Made by a program: the position numbers and the translations under genes
Shown here: piece by piece, positions 1-9,535 of the stretch
Layout: the number at the start of each line of letters is the position of its first letter
Numbering within the stretch: the stretch's first letter is position 1
Notes under the pieces: generated by a model
Databases searched by the model: none
The model's input: the letters and a program-made list of their open reading frames with translations, nothing else
What the model was told of the DNA's origin: nothing
DNA from: an uncultured Verrucomicrobia subdivision 3 bacterium
GTDB lineage: Bacteria > Verrucomicrobiota > Verrucomicrobiia > Limisphaerales > UBA11358
Assembly (NCBI GenBank): GCA_903858275.1
Contig: CAIOIC010000132.1
Location: 1 to 64,000, forward strand
Reading direction: 5' to 3'
Length of the DNA: 64,000 nucleotides

Positions 1-3
1 AAA

Positions 4-81
4 TGGTCGGGGCGGGGAGATTTGAACTCCCGACCTCTTGCACCCCAAGCAAGCGCGCTAGCCGGGCTACGCTACGCCCCG
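4..81 (-). tRNA. tRNA-Pro (anticodon GGG)
   Basis: Reverse complement reads CGGGGCG...CTTGC-TTGGGGT-GCAAG...GGTTCAAAT-like T arm...CGCCCCG-A-CCA: 7-bp acceptor stem, 5-bp anticodon stem, 7-nt loop with GGG anticodon, encoded CCA. Confidence 0.93.
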
Positions 82-328
82 AACCATAAATTGATTGGTT
101 GTCCGCCTCTCCGCGCAATAGCATTTAAACTATTTCACATGCCGATACGGAAACCGTAAAACCTTTAACAACTAACTGAAGAAAGATTCCGTCAGGCGAA
201 AACGCCGCTCTTGAACCTGATTTGCAACAAGCTGTTACTAAAAAGATTCTGCCCGATTCACGATTAAGGGCAAGCTCATTCATTCGCCAGAGTTAGCGCA
301 CGAAGGCGCATGTCAAATCAGCGCAACA

Positions 329-1123
329 TTACGGGCTGTAAACATGTGCATAATATTGGCGGTTGGAATCGCTGACGCACCAGAGATTGAGAGGAGCGGT
401 GGAAGTCGGACACTTGTAGTATCGGGCACTGCCATCTGAAAAAGAATGATTAGAACCACCTGAGCCGGATGACCCCGAACCGGAAGTCGCCCCCCTTCCA
501 GAATGCCGGCTTTGCTCAAGCACTAAATCAACATCATTGCCGCCAGTTCCCTCCATTAAATCCATGTAGTAATCAGCTCGATCCGTGCACTTTTCGCCAA
601 GAAGGATTGTATCGCTGGGATATAGAATGACATTTTCTTTAATACCATTGGCGAAATTTGCCACATCCGTCATCGTCGGGTTTGGAACTCCACAGTTGTC
701 AGCAATCCAGTCGTTCCAGCCATTGATTAGATAACTGCGCGGCGCGGCGTCGGCGACATTATTTGTAGACGTTCCAGTTAGCGGCAATTGCCCATAGCCA
801 ACGTCTGTCGGACAAAGGAGCATTTTCACATTCCGACCATAATTATCGTAGAAGCTGCCCGGCCAGCGTTCAATGCTTGACCGTCTGGGGTAATAGCCTT
901 GGTTGTCATCTACATACAGACGCGAGGCGAGACCCAACTGCCGCAGGTTGTTGAGGCAGGCGATGCGTTTGCCCGCTTCTTTCGCCCGGCCCAAGGCCGG
1001 CAAGAGCATGGCCGCCAATATGGCAATGATGGCGATGACCACGAGCAACTCAATCAGGGTAAAAGCCGTGGCGGCGCGATTTTTTTCGCACCGACCAAAA
1101 AATGAATTTTCAAATATTTTCAT
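329..1123 (-). CDS. Prepilin-type N-terminal cleavage/methylation domain protein (DUF1559-like pseudopilin)
   Basis: [47 protein letters not shown] is a classic type IV prepilin/pseudopilin N-terminus of the Verrucomicrobia/Planctomycetes type. Confidence 0.9.
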   Translation of the reverse strand: MKIFENSFFGRCEKNRAATAFTLIELLVVIAIIAILAAMLLPALGRAKEAGKRIACLNNLRQLGLASRLYVDDNQGYYPRRSSIERWPGSFYDNYGRNVKMLLCPTDVGYGQLPLTGTSTNNVADAAPRSYLINGWNDWIADNCGVPNPTMTDVANFANGIKENVILYPSDTILLGEKCTDRADYYMDLMEGTGGNDVDLVLEQSRHSGRGATSGSGSSGSGGSNHSFSDGSARYYKCPTSTAPLNLWCVSDSNRQYYAHVYSP

Positions 1124-1193
1124 AACCAGCGATCACCAGGATGCGTCTGACATATCATTCGACGCTTGGAACATGTCAGGCGTTACAAGTTTT

Positions 1194-1631
1194 ATGACTA
1201 AAAAAAATGCTATCCTGATTGCGGTCGCAGTGATTTTGGCGGCGGTCTATGTGGTTTATTTCACAGATTGGTTCGCGCCCAAAACGGTTCAAATATATCA
1301 CATTGTCAGAACCCCACACACCCGCAAAGCAAAAGCCAAGAAGGTGGAGCCGCTGCTGATTTTTGGGATCAATCAAAAGCTTAAATTAACCGAAATCAAG
1401 GTCGTTCCGGCTGCCGAATTTAAGACAAACCAGTTTACTCTTCCGCTTTGGCACCTGGTTTCTGATTCAAACTCCGTCGCAGTGGGTTCCATTATCTACG
1501 GCCAGTCCATCCGCGGTTTAAAGCCAGCCATCAAGGGAGCGGTGCCTCAACCTCTTGCAACCAATGTCGCCTATCATCTCATCGTTACGGCGGATGTAAT
1601 CAAGGCGGAACACGATTTTGTATTGAAATAA
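1194..1631 (+). CDS. Small membrane-anchored protein of unknown function
   Basis: Within ORF 903..1631. A start at ATG 1194 gives MTKKNAILIAVAVILAAVYVVYF, a clean N-terminal TM segment. The upstream part of the ORF is antisense to the pseudopilin gene. Confidence 0.6.
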   Translation: MTKKNAILIAVAVILAAVYVVYFTDWFAPKTVQIYHIVRTPHTRKAKAKKVEPLLIFGINQKLKLTEIKVVPAAEFKTNQFTLPLWHLVSDSNSVAVGSIIYGQSIRGLKPAIKGAVPQPLATNVAYHLIVTADVIKAEHDFVLK

Positions 1632-2198
1632 CTTCAGTTCAAAATTCCCTCCACCAATTCAGCGGCACTGGCGATGGCTTACAATTGATCAGGATTTTTA
1701 CAGCACAAGGTTGAGCGCCGTTACAAGCGACTTTATCAGTTGCCATGACCATTTTCCATTGACACGCCCACCGTCCCAAAGACTGGACATAAGCTAGAAT
1801 ACCCAGCCTCCAGACAAGGGGCAAGATTCCCACATTGAAACGTTAACGTTAAGCTATTCTTTACCAAGCTGAGGTCTAATTGTTGTAAGTGCTTGATAGA
1901 GCATCTAAAACTTTACCATTTCTTTACCATTGAAATCTTTTGCGAGTGGTAAAGTTCTGGCGTGGGCACCCATGACCCACACCCTTCTCCCGCAGGAGAA
2001 TGCCCAAATAAAAACTTTGAAAACAGCCACAGCCCCGATCCAGAAGCCCCGCCCCTGAATACGGCCAACACCGCCAGCGGTCGAAACTGTTTTTGCCGGC
2101 CAACCGCCACCACCCAGCGGGGCCGCCGACAAGGAACTTTTTACGCCGAGTGCCGCCGACTGTCAAAAATATTTTAAAATAAAAAAATAGGGGGATCA

Positions 2199-2744
2199 TC
2201 ATCGTCCAACATCTTTCATGGCATCGGCATACGGTCGGCCGTCCACTAACACTTCCTTGATTTTCACGCGACCCGAAGCCGGCACCACCGCCTGCACGGT
2301 GAGTTTGCCGGCGGGATTACCCTGCCCTTCGGGGACGAAATATTTTTCAATACCGTAAACGACGTGAACGGCATTGCTTGCATTCCACCGGTTCCCATCG
2401 CTTCGGCCTTGAACCAAAACCTCCCCGATTCCGGCCGCCAGTTCATTCGTGCTGGCGCGGCTGACCTGGTAAAAATGATTTGTGCCCGGCACCAGGGCGA
2501 CAAAGATTTTCGTGCCGTAGGACAAATCCTTTTTTACGGGCGGCAAAAACAAGTTTGTCGGCACATCGCTGATATTGTAGTCCATAATCATATAATCGCC
2601 GCGCAGCAGGTCGCGCGGGTCCACCCGCCGGGTTTCCAGCAAGATGATTTGGCCATGAGACAGCGCGTGTTCCTGCGTGGCCACGGTATAGGCAATCCAC
2701 GCGCATTGCAGGGCGAGCACCAGGACGAGCAGCTTGAGTTTCAT
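2199..2744 (-). CDS. GDYXXLXY domain-containing protein
   Basis: N-terminal TM and DPRDLLRGDYMIMDYNIS motif; ATGA overlap with the upstream DUF2157-like gene. Confidence 0.8.
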   Translation of the reverse strand: MKLKLLVLVLALQCAWIAYTVATQEHALSHGQIILLETRRVDPRDLLRGDYMIMDYNISDVPTNLFLPPVKKDLSYGTKIFVALVPGTNHFYQVSRASTNELAAGIGEVLVQGRSDGNRWNASNAVHVVYGIEKYFVPEGQGNPAGKLTVQAVVPASGRVKIKEVLVDGRPYADAMKDVGR

Positions 2745-3943
2745 CGAGCCTCCGGCGTGGTTGAATTATTAATTTGCTGCATCAGCTTCCGGCGCTTCTT
2801 TTCGAGATAGACGCCGAAGACGATGAGAAAGATTCCCGACACCAGAAACATGACACCGGTGCGCGCCAGAGAGCCAAACAGACCGATGTAGGCGGATAAA
2901 ATATCAAGCGCGATGAACACGATGCCGAGGTTGACGAGAAACCTGGAGCGGGTTTGCAGCCCCACCTGAATTTGCAGCAGGCAGAACACGAAGAGCGCCA
3001 AGGTGCCGCCCAGATAGCTCCACGAATCGCCCCAGTAAAAACGGCGGGCACCGCCGAGGGAATCCAACTGCCAACAGCCAAACCAAACGGTGGTCATGAA
3101 AACCACCATGCCGACGGCCGCCGAAAACCACGTCCAGCGCCATTGGCGGTTAAGCGCGGGCAAGTTGCGAACGCCCAGCGCGGGCAAAGCCACCGCCAGC
3201 GCGGCTAACGCCAAAAAGATTCCGTGGTGTTTTTCGGATTCCCAGCCGCTAAAAAACATTTTCCATGTCAGGGGATAAAAGAAAACCAGAAAGCCGAGCA
3301 AGCCGAGCCTTTCGGTGACCTCGGCGAATTCCTTGAAACCGCCCCGGCGCAACAGCCAGCCCGCACCGAGATAAATCAGGCCCAGCAGCGAGTAGAGCAA
3401 AATCTGGCGCTGATCGGAGCCGACATAAATCCAGCCGCCGCGTTCGTTGACTTCGAGGCCGAACCACAGGCCAAATGCCAGCAGCAGCAAAACAAATTGC
3501 GCCTGGGAGCGCAGCAGCCACGGCAGCGCGGCGAGGCCCAGCCACCAGAGCAGAAAAGCATTAGGCGTCCGCGAAACCAGATTGTAAATCTGGCCGAGCA
3601 GCGCGATATTCACCAGAAAGAGGCCGGAGCCGATGAGATGCAGCGCCTCGCCGGTTTTGCGGTATTGGCCGTGAACTTCGCGCAACCACCAGCCGCCGCC
3701 ATGCGCCCCCAGCAGGAGCAGGACTCCGGCAGCGATTTTGACGCCGCGCGGGATTTCATTCCAGTGCGCCGAGATGAGCAAAATGATGCCCGCCGTGATG
3801 AGCACCGCGCCGATGATGGAAATGATGGCGAGAAATTTATTCCCGCCGTCCTCCTTGAACTGGAAGTGCTGGATGATTTTCTGCCGCTGCTCCCCGGTGA
3901 TGAGGCCGGCATCGTGAAGCTTTTGAATGTCCGCGTGGTTCAT
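2741..3943 (-). CDS. DUF2157 domain-containing membrane protein
   Basis: MNHADIQKLHDAGLITGEQRQKI...IISIIGAVLITAGIILLISAHWNEIP is typical of DUF2157; multiple TM segments. Start moved to ATG at 3943 from ORF 2741..4036. Confidence 0.82.
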   Translation of the reverse strand: MNHADIQKLHDAGLITGEQRQKIIQHFQFKEDGGNKFLAIISIIGAVLITAGIILLISAHWNEIPRGVKIAAGVLLLLGAHGGGWWLREVHGQYRKTGEALHLIGSGLFLVNIALLGQIYNLVSRTPNAFLLWWLGLAALPWLLRSQAQFVLLLLAFGLWFGLEVNERGGWIYVGSDQRQILLYSLLGLIYLGAGWLLRRGGFKEFAEVTERLGLLGFLVFFYPLTWKMFFSGWESEKHHGIFLALAALAVALPALGVRNLPALNRQWRWTWFSAAVGMVVFMTTVWFGCWQLDSLGGARRFYWGDSWSYLGGTLALFVFCLLQIQVGLQTRSRFLVNLGIVFIALDILSAYIGLFGSLARTGVMFLVSGIFLIVFGVYLEKKRRKLMQQINNSTTPEAR

Positions 3944-4051
3944 TTGAAATAATTGGGCGACGGTGCATTTGTGAACCAAACCGCGGCCGCATTCAATTGA
4001 AATTTCCGCACCGGGCGACAAGCAAACGCATCGCAATGGAAACGACGGCGG

Positions 4052-5926
4052 CTATTCAAAGCGAACCACATACCATCGGCGCGGGCCAAGACTCACGGTC
4101 ATGGTGGCGGAAACGGAAGCCACCAGCGTGGCGCGGTGCTGCCGGAGCCAGGCTTGAATGGTCAGGTGATGTTCGCCCAATACGGTTTCGCCGACCACCG
4201 CGTATCTGATCTGGCGGGCGCGGATTTGCGCCAGCGAATCGGTGAATAAAACATGTTCCACCCGCCGCTGACCGAAGGGGCGCCACAGCGAAATTTCCGT
4301 GTCGTCCGCGGCGCCCACAAATCCCACCACGAAACCATCATCCGGCAAGGCGGCGCGCACTTTGGCCAAGGGATCCGGCCGATCCGCATAGGTGAGATAA
4401 ACCTCCCGGATGCGATTGGCAAAAGCGTGGTTCGCGCCGGCGTTGCCGAGGAAATGGAATACAGTTCGCACCGGCCATAGCGGACGGGCGGGAGTCAGAA
4501 TGACCGCAACGAACGCCAGCAGCATCAACGCCAACGCCAGCCGCCGCCACCAACGGCGTCGGACCAAACCCGATTGAGCGGAACCACAGAGCAGCGCCGG
4601 CAGCAGCAGCGGATAATAGGCGGATACGAGGCGCGCCAGCGTCATCATTCCCGACTTGGCGAAGAAAAACAGCAGGGCCACATACGGCGCCGCCAGCAAC
4701 GCGCGCGGCGGCCCGGCGCGGCGCGGCGATGGACCGGGAGAACGCCGAAGCCACGCCGTCAAAACGGAAACCGCCAGCAGCACACTTAAACCAAAACCCA
4801 AACCGGCGGCCTCCTCGGTGGGAATTTCCCCCAGCCGGTAAAAATACGCTTCGAAATTGGCGGCGAGCAGCGCGTTGATCTTATCCGGCAGGAATGTGAG
4901 GATGGAATGATTCCACCAGCCCGCCAGCGGAAAGAGGGGCGGGACAAAATTACTGGTCAGGAACACGGTTGTGTTGCCGAGAATTCCCACCAGCGGATTT
5001 CGACTGACGATGCTGGTGGCGCTTTCCAAAATCATTCCCGTCCAGTCACCGCAGTGGAGATGGTTCAAGATCGCGGTGGGGAGAAACGAGGCGAGCAGCG
5101 CCAGCAACATCACCGCAAAACTGGCCACGGTTTTGGAAAATAATTTCGGCAGCAGCGGCAAAAAAACGATGAGCCACGGGAGCAGCAGCGGCAGATTGCC
5201 GGGCTTGGCCCCGGTCAGCAACGCGGCGGCCAGCAATGATAACCACACTTCCCAAATCCGGTGGGATTTTTGGGCGCGTAAGGCGAAGTCCACCGCCGCC
5301 AGCGCATAAACCGCCGCGCAGGCGTCGTTGCCGATACTGCCCGCCTGAAGCAAAAAATTATAACCCGTCGGCAGCAGCCACATCCAGGGCCACGCCACCC
5401 GGGCCGAAACACCGAGGCGGGTAAAGACGCTGAAGACCAAGCCGGGCAGCAGGAGGAACGGCAGAAAATTGATCAGGAAAAGGGCGCGGTCGGACCGGGT
5501 GGCGGCAAGGATGGGCGCCATCAACCATTCAAACCCGCAACTGCGGCCGTTCATCCGTTGGTTGCCGGTGTGCAGCCAATGCCATTGCCCGTCCGCCAGC
5601 CAGTGCAGCACGCGCGGCAGCCGGTAGGTCAAGGCGTCGTAATTGCTCGGCGGGTAAAGCGCGCCGCCCAGAAAGACGAGCGCCGCCAGCGCGGTGAAAA
5701 CGAGCGGGAATGGCCGCGCCAGTCGTGATTTGATCCGCGACCAGCCAGAACGCTGTCCATCGCGAAGCAACTCGCTTCGCGCCAGGAAAAGCAGGAGCAA
5801 GCTGAGAGCGGCGAAGAGGGCGTAGCCGATCCGATTCAACTGGCCCAGCGCCGACAAAATCCAACCGGCGGCGCTGGCCAGCGCCGAGACGAGCAACCAG
5901 ATTCGGACGAGCGGCAGGAAGGACAT
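4052..5926 (-). CDS. Polytopic membrane protein, glycosyltransferase family 39-like
   Basis: 624 aa, many TM helices, YPPSNYDALTYRLPRVLHWLADGQWHW motif resembling GT39/PMT-type enzymes. Confidence 0.65.
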   Translation of the reverse strand: MSFLPLVRIWLLVSALASAAGWILSALGQLNRIGYALFAALSLLLLFLARSELLRDGQRSGWSRIKSRLARPFPLVFTALAALVFLGGALYPPSNYDALTYRLPRVLHWLADGQWHWLHTGNQRMNGRSCGFEWLMAPILAATRSDRALFLINFLPFLLLPGLVFSVFTRLGVSARVAWPWMWLLPTGYNFLLQAGSIGNDACAAVYALAAVDFALRAQKSHRIWEVWLSLLAAALLTGAKPGNLPLLLPWLIVFLPLLPKLFSKTVASFAVMLLALLASFLPTAILNHLHCGDWTGMILESATSIVSRNPLVGILGNTTVFLTSNFVPPLFPLAGWWNHSILTFLPDKINALLAANFEAYFYRLGEIPTEEAAGLGFGLSVLLAVSVLTAWLRRSPGPSPRRAGPPRALLAAPYVALLFFFAKSGMMTLARLVSAYYPLLLPALLCGSAQSGLVRRRWWRRLALALMLLAFVAVILTPARPLWPVRTVFHFLGNAGANHAFANRIREVYLTYADRPDPLAKVRAALPDDGFVVGFVGAADDTEISLWRPFGQRRVEHVLFTDSLAQIRARQIRYAVVGETVLGEHHLTIQAWLRQHRATLVASVSATMTVSLGPRRWYVVRFE

Positions 5927-6017
5927 GGTTCAAGCCAATTTAAAATGGCTGAAGGCCAGAATATCGGTTCGATCGGGGAAAGCCAGCCTGACGGCGGAAA
6001 TGGTGGAATCGAAGGCC

Positions 6018-6120
6018 GTGTCCTAATTTCGGAGCGCGGCGCTGTGAGCCGCAGCCCGTCGCCCGGCAAATCAAGCCGCTGCGGGTCACAGACCCGCGCT
6101 CCGTTTTCAAATCAGGACAC
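6018..6120. repeat. Imperfect inverted-repeat element (REP/MITE-like)
   Basis: Ends are gtgtcctaattt...aaatcaggacac, with internal arms ggagcgcggcgctgtgagccgcag / ctgcgggtcacagacccgcgctcc. One arm recurs at 18943-18986 in inverted orientation. Confidence 0.7.
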
Positions 6121-6148
6121 TACCGAATCGAAATTAAATTTGTCATCA

Positions 6149-6164
6149 TGGCATGATGCGTGCT
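6149..6164 (+). promoter_or_regulatory. Candidate sigma-54 (-24/-12) promoter
   Basis: TGGCAtgatgcgTGCT with GG-N10-GC spacing, about 35 bp upstream of the first pilus gene. Confidence 0.35.
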
Positions 6165-6198
6165 AATGTTTTGAAGTTGAGGTAGAATAACTTGTCAA

Positions 6199-6777
6199 AT
6201 GCGCTTTAATTTAAAACAACCCAAGCCGCTTGGCGAAGACCAACCCAAACAAGGCAGAAAACGGGAGGCGGGCCTGACGCTGGTGGAGGTCGTTGTATCC
6301 GTGGCCATTGTGGCGCTGGTGTTTGGGGCGATTCTGAACGGCTATATCTCCACAGCCAAAAAAATTGAATGGACCGGCTACTCTCAAGCCGCCCAATCGC
6401 TCGGGCTGCAGTCAGTGGAACAGGCCCGGGGGGCGGTCTGGGATATTGCGATGGGCAAGAATCAACTGACCAATATTACATTACTGTCCTCTTCCTGGAA
6501 TGAGAGCACGAAGACTTACAGCGGATTTACGACCAATGTTTTGGATGTGCCCATCAAAGGCACGAACGTGGTAATGGCCACCAACTTTATCACCATTCAG
6601 CAAATCAACATCAGCGGTTCGACCAATGTCCAGATTCTGCTTCAGATCATGCGGGTGGACACGGTGTGGCCGTTCACCGGCTGGGGGAATAACAGCATCC
6701 GGTATTACACCAATTCCATCGGCACCTATTTTGCACCGGACAATCGCGATCCCACCACGCTGGGGGTTGGCAGCTGA
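6199..6777 (+). CDS. Prepilin-type protein, PilV/GspI-like
   Basis: GLTLVEVVVSVAIVALVFGAILNGYISTAKKIEW prepilin N-terminus. Confidence 0.85.
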   Translation: MRFNLKQPKPLGEDQPKQGRKREAGLTLVEVVVSVAIVALVFGAILNGYISTAKKIEWTGYSQAAQSLGLQSVEQARGAVWDIAMGKNQLTNITLLSSSWNESTKTYSGFTTNVLDVPIKGTNVVMATNFITIQQINISGSTNVQILLQIMRVDTVWPFTGWGNNSIRYYTNSIGTYFAPDNRDPTTLGVGS

Positions 6778-6783
6778 GGCACC

Positions 6784-7431
6784 ATGAAACTTTCACCACT
6801 CAATCAAAATAACAGGAAACCCCGGCTCACCGGGGCCGGTGGGTTCACCCTGGTCGAGATGATGGTCGCGATGGCCATATTCATGATCGCGGTCGCCGCG
6901 TTATTGAGCGCGCATATGATGGGGTTGAAACAGAATCAACTGATAGAGAGCAAGGCGGGAGCCAGCGACTCCTCCCGCCGGGCGATCAACAATCTCACGA
7001 AGGACATCCGTTCCGCCAAAATGTGGTTCATCGGAAACATGTCCGGTACAAATTTCACCGCCATCAACAGCGGGCGGGAGCAAGGCACGGCCCTGGCGCT
7101 ATGCGTAACCACCAACGGCTCCCAGTTTATTTATTATTATTTTGATTTGGCGGACACCAATAACAGCAACGGCAAATTAATGAGCACCACGAGCACCAAT
7201 TGGAACCCGGTGGTGCTGGCCTCCAATCTGATCAACACTCTGTACTTCACCGCGGAAAATTACAACGGCGTGGTTCAAACCAACAACTGGACCAGCAAGA
7301 GCTATAAAAACGTGATCCACACGACCCTGCAGTTCCGCCAATTCCAATTTCCCACCACCACGGTCGGGTCCAATTGCCTGTACGACTTCTACCAACTGGA
7401 TTACCGGGCCACGCCACATCTACCCGAATAA
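6784..7431 (+). CDS. Prepilin-type protein, PilW/GspJ-like
   Basis: GGFTLVEMMVAMAIFMIAVAALLSAHMMGLKQNQ prepilin N-terminus; 6 bp after the previous gene. Confidence 0.87.
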   Translation: MKLSPLNQNNRKPRLTGAGGFTLVEMMVAMAIFMIAVAALLSAHMMGLKQNQLIESKAGASDSSRRAINNLTKDIRSAKMWFIGNMSGTNFTAINSGREQGTALALCVTTNGSQFIYYYFDLADTNNSNGKLMSTTSTNWNPVVLASNLINTLYFTAENYNGVVQTNNWTSKSYKNVIHTTLQFRQFQFPTTTVGSNCLYDFYQLDYRATPHLPE

Positions 7432-7435
7432 ACGT

Positions 7436-9334
7436 ATGAAAAATCCCTTGTCCACAGCCACCCGACGGCACGGCTTTGCGCTGCTCGGGGTATTAATCAT
7501 GGCCGGAATCAGCATCGCCATCCTCGCCGGCATCATGTACCGCGGATACACCGTTTCCCTCCTCAACCAGCGGAACATCGATTACAACACCTGCTCCATC
7601 GCAGCAGAGGCGGCGGTGGAAAAAGTCTTCACGCGCATGGCCTGGGACTTTCAAAGCTACGGAGTGGCGGGGGTTACCACCCGGCTGTCCACTTATCAGG
7701 CATTTTATCCCACCGCCGCTGAAAACGCCTTTTGGGGCAACTTCGTATTTTCCGACGCGAACGGCCATGTGAACCAGACCTATGTCAGCCAGGTTGGCAC
7801 CTATAGCGGAGCGCTGCCTTCGGCTTACACCGGCTTGTTCACCTCCAACGCGCCGGTCTATCGCATCGTATCAAACGCGAAGCTGGCCACCTCCCAATAC
7901 AATGTCATCGGCACCGCGCAAGAGGATGTGCTGCTGGCGCTGGTGCCATTGACCACCTGGGCGATTTTTTACAACGGCCTGCTGGAGTTCACGCAGTGCG
8001 CCACCATGATCGTGAATGGCCGGGTTCAAGCCAACGGGCCGATTTATGTCGGCACCTCCGCCTCCCTGACCTTCAACAGCGGCGTGAGCACCACCGACAC
8101 TTTGACCGCCCCCTTCGTGGATGGTTTAACCTCGGGCTGGACCCCCGGAACCCCGAGCACCTGGCGCACCACCTTCAATGCCGTACCCAGCTACTCGGAG
8201 CATGTCCAAAGCGTCACGGTTTCGCTGAACATGACCAACTCCCATTTCCTGATCGACGTCCCGCCAGCCAACGAAGACCCGACATCCTCGGTGGGCCAGC
8301 AGCGGCTTTTTAATCAGGCGCAGATGGTGCTAATTGTCACCAACACTGCCAGCGGCCCGAATCCCACCGTGCAACTTAAACTGCAAAACAGTGTCAACGG
8401 CCAGGTGCCGGGCGGAGACCCCTCCCCGGTGATATTGACTTACACCAATGCCACGCCTGATTTTTTGCGCACCAACCTGCCCTTCCTGAGCCTGACCAAC
8501 TCGGCTTACGACCAGCGCGAGTATGACACCAATATCATCACCCAGATCAATGTGACAAATTTTGCGAATTGGATTGCCACCAATGACACCATCCAAGGCA
8601 AGCTGCCCTCCAGCGCGGGGGTTTATCCCACCATCCTTTACGTGGCCGACCGCCGCACCAACAGCGCCCGGCAACTGTCTTCAGTTCGCCTGGTGAACGG
8701 CGCCAGACTACCAGCCAACAACGGGCTGGGCTTTACGGTGGCCACCATGAACCCGCTCTATGTCCAGGGCAATTACAATGTGCAGACCGCCAGCAGCGCC
8801 GCCAATGCCTCCGCCGGCACCACCAACACCGCCAACACAGTGCCCGCCGCCTTATTGTCCGACTCGCTGACCGTTCTTTCCACCCACTGGTCGGATGCCG
8901 TCAGCTTTAGCTCCGTCTATACCACGGGCAATGCCAATTATACCGCCACGGACAACAACACCATCAACGCCGCCATCGTCACCGGCACCATGCCATCCAC
9001 CGGCACCAGCGGCACCACTTTCAGCGGCGGGGTCCACAACCTGCCACGGCTGCTGGAAGACTGGAGCAACAAAAACCTTTATTTGAACACCTCCATCCTG
9101 CGACTGTGGGACAGCAACATGGCCACGAACCAGTTCCGGAATCCCTATGGTTTCAGCCCTGCCCCGGTGAATGGCTATTACAACCCCCCCACCCGACGTT
9201 ACAGTTTTGACCAGAATTTTCTCAACTCCAGCAAGGTGCCGCCCGGCATTCCCGTCGCCCTCGTCCCCATCCGTTTTGCCTGGGTCACGCCGCCGCCAAA
9301 CACAATCAACTACACCAACTACCAGCACAATTAA
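7436..9334 (+). CDS. Large PilX/GspK-like pilus-associated protein
   Basis: HGFALLGVLIMAGISIAILAGIMYRGYTVSLLNQRNIDYNTCSIAAEAAVEKVF resembles PilX/GspK-type N-termini; position in the minor pilin series. Confidence 0.65.
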   Translation: MKNPLSTATRRHGFALLGVLIMAGISIAILAGIMYRGYTVSLLNQRNIDYNTCSIAAEAAVEKVFTRMAWDFQSYGVAGVTTRLSTYQAFYPTAAENAFWGNFVFSDANGHVNQTYVSQVGTYSGALPSAYTGLFTSNAPVYRIVSNAKLATSQYNVIGTAQEDVLLALVPLTTWAIFYNGLLEFTQCATMIVNGRVQANGPIYVGTSASLTFNSGVSTTDTLTAPFVDGLTSGWTPGTPSTWRTTFNAVPSYSEHVQSVTVSLNMTNSHFLIDVPPANEDPTSSVGQQRLFNQAQMVLIVTNTASGPNPTVQLKLQNSVNGQVPGGDPSPVILTYTNATPDFLRTNLPFLSLTNSAYDQREYDTNIITQINVTNFANWIATNDTIQGKLPSSAGVYPTILYVADRRTNSARQLSSVRLVNGARLPANNGLGFTVATMNPLYVQGNYNVQTASSAANASAGTTNTANTVPAALLSDSLTVLSTHWSDAVSFSSVYTTGNANYTATDNNTINAAIVTGTMPSTGTSGTTFSGGVHNLPRLLEDWSNKNLYLNTSILRLWDSNMATNQFRNPYGFSPAPVNGYYNPPTRRYSFDQNFLNSSKVPPGIPVALVPIRFAWVTPPPNTINYTNYQHN

Positions 9335-9535
9335 CACCCTTGAAAGCACCAAGGCAAACCGCGCTTTCGTCGGTTTTGAATTTACGAAACGAAGCGTTTA
9401 CGCACAGGCAAAGCAGGCTTTTAGCATATCCTCCGCGCGCGGCGACATCACCGGATAACGAAGCATCTCCTTGCAGGAGAACAGAAAAATACAATTACGG
9501 CTTGCCATCATCTCAAACAGAGCTATAAAAACGAT

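Noticed and set aside
903-1193. 5' part of ORF 903..1631
   Set aside because: Overlaps the pseudopilin gene in antisense. A TM-starting protein from 1194 is more sensible.
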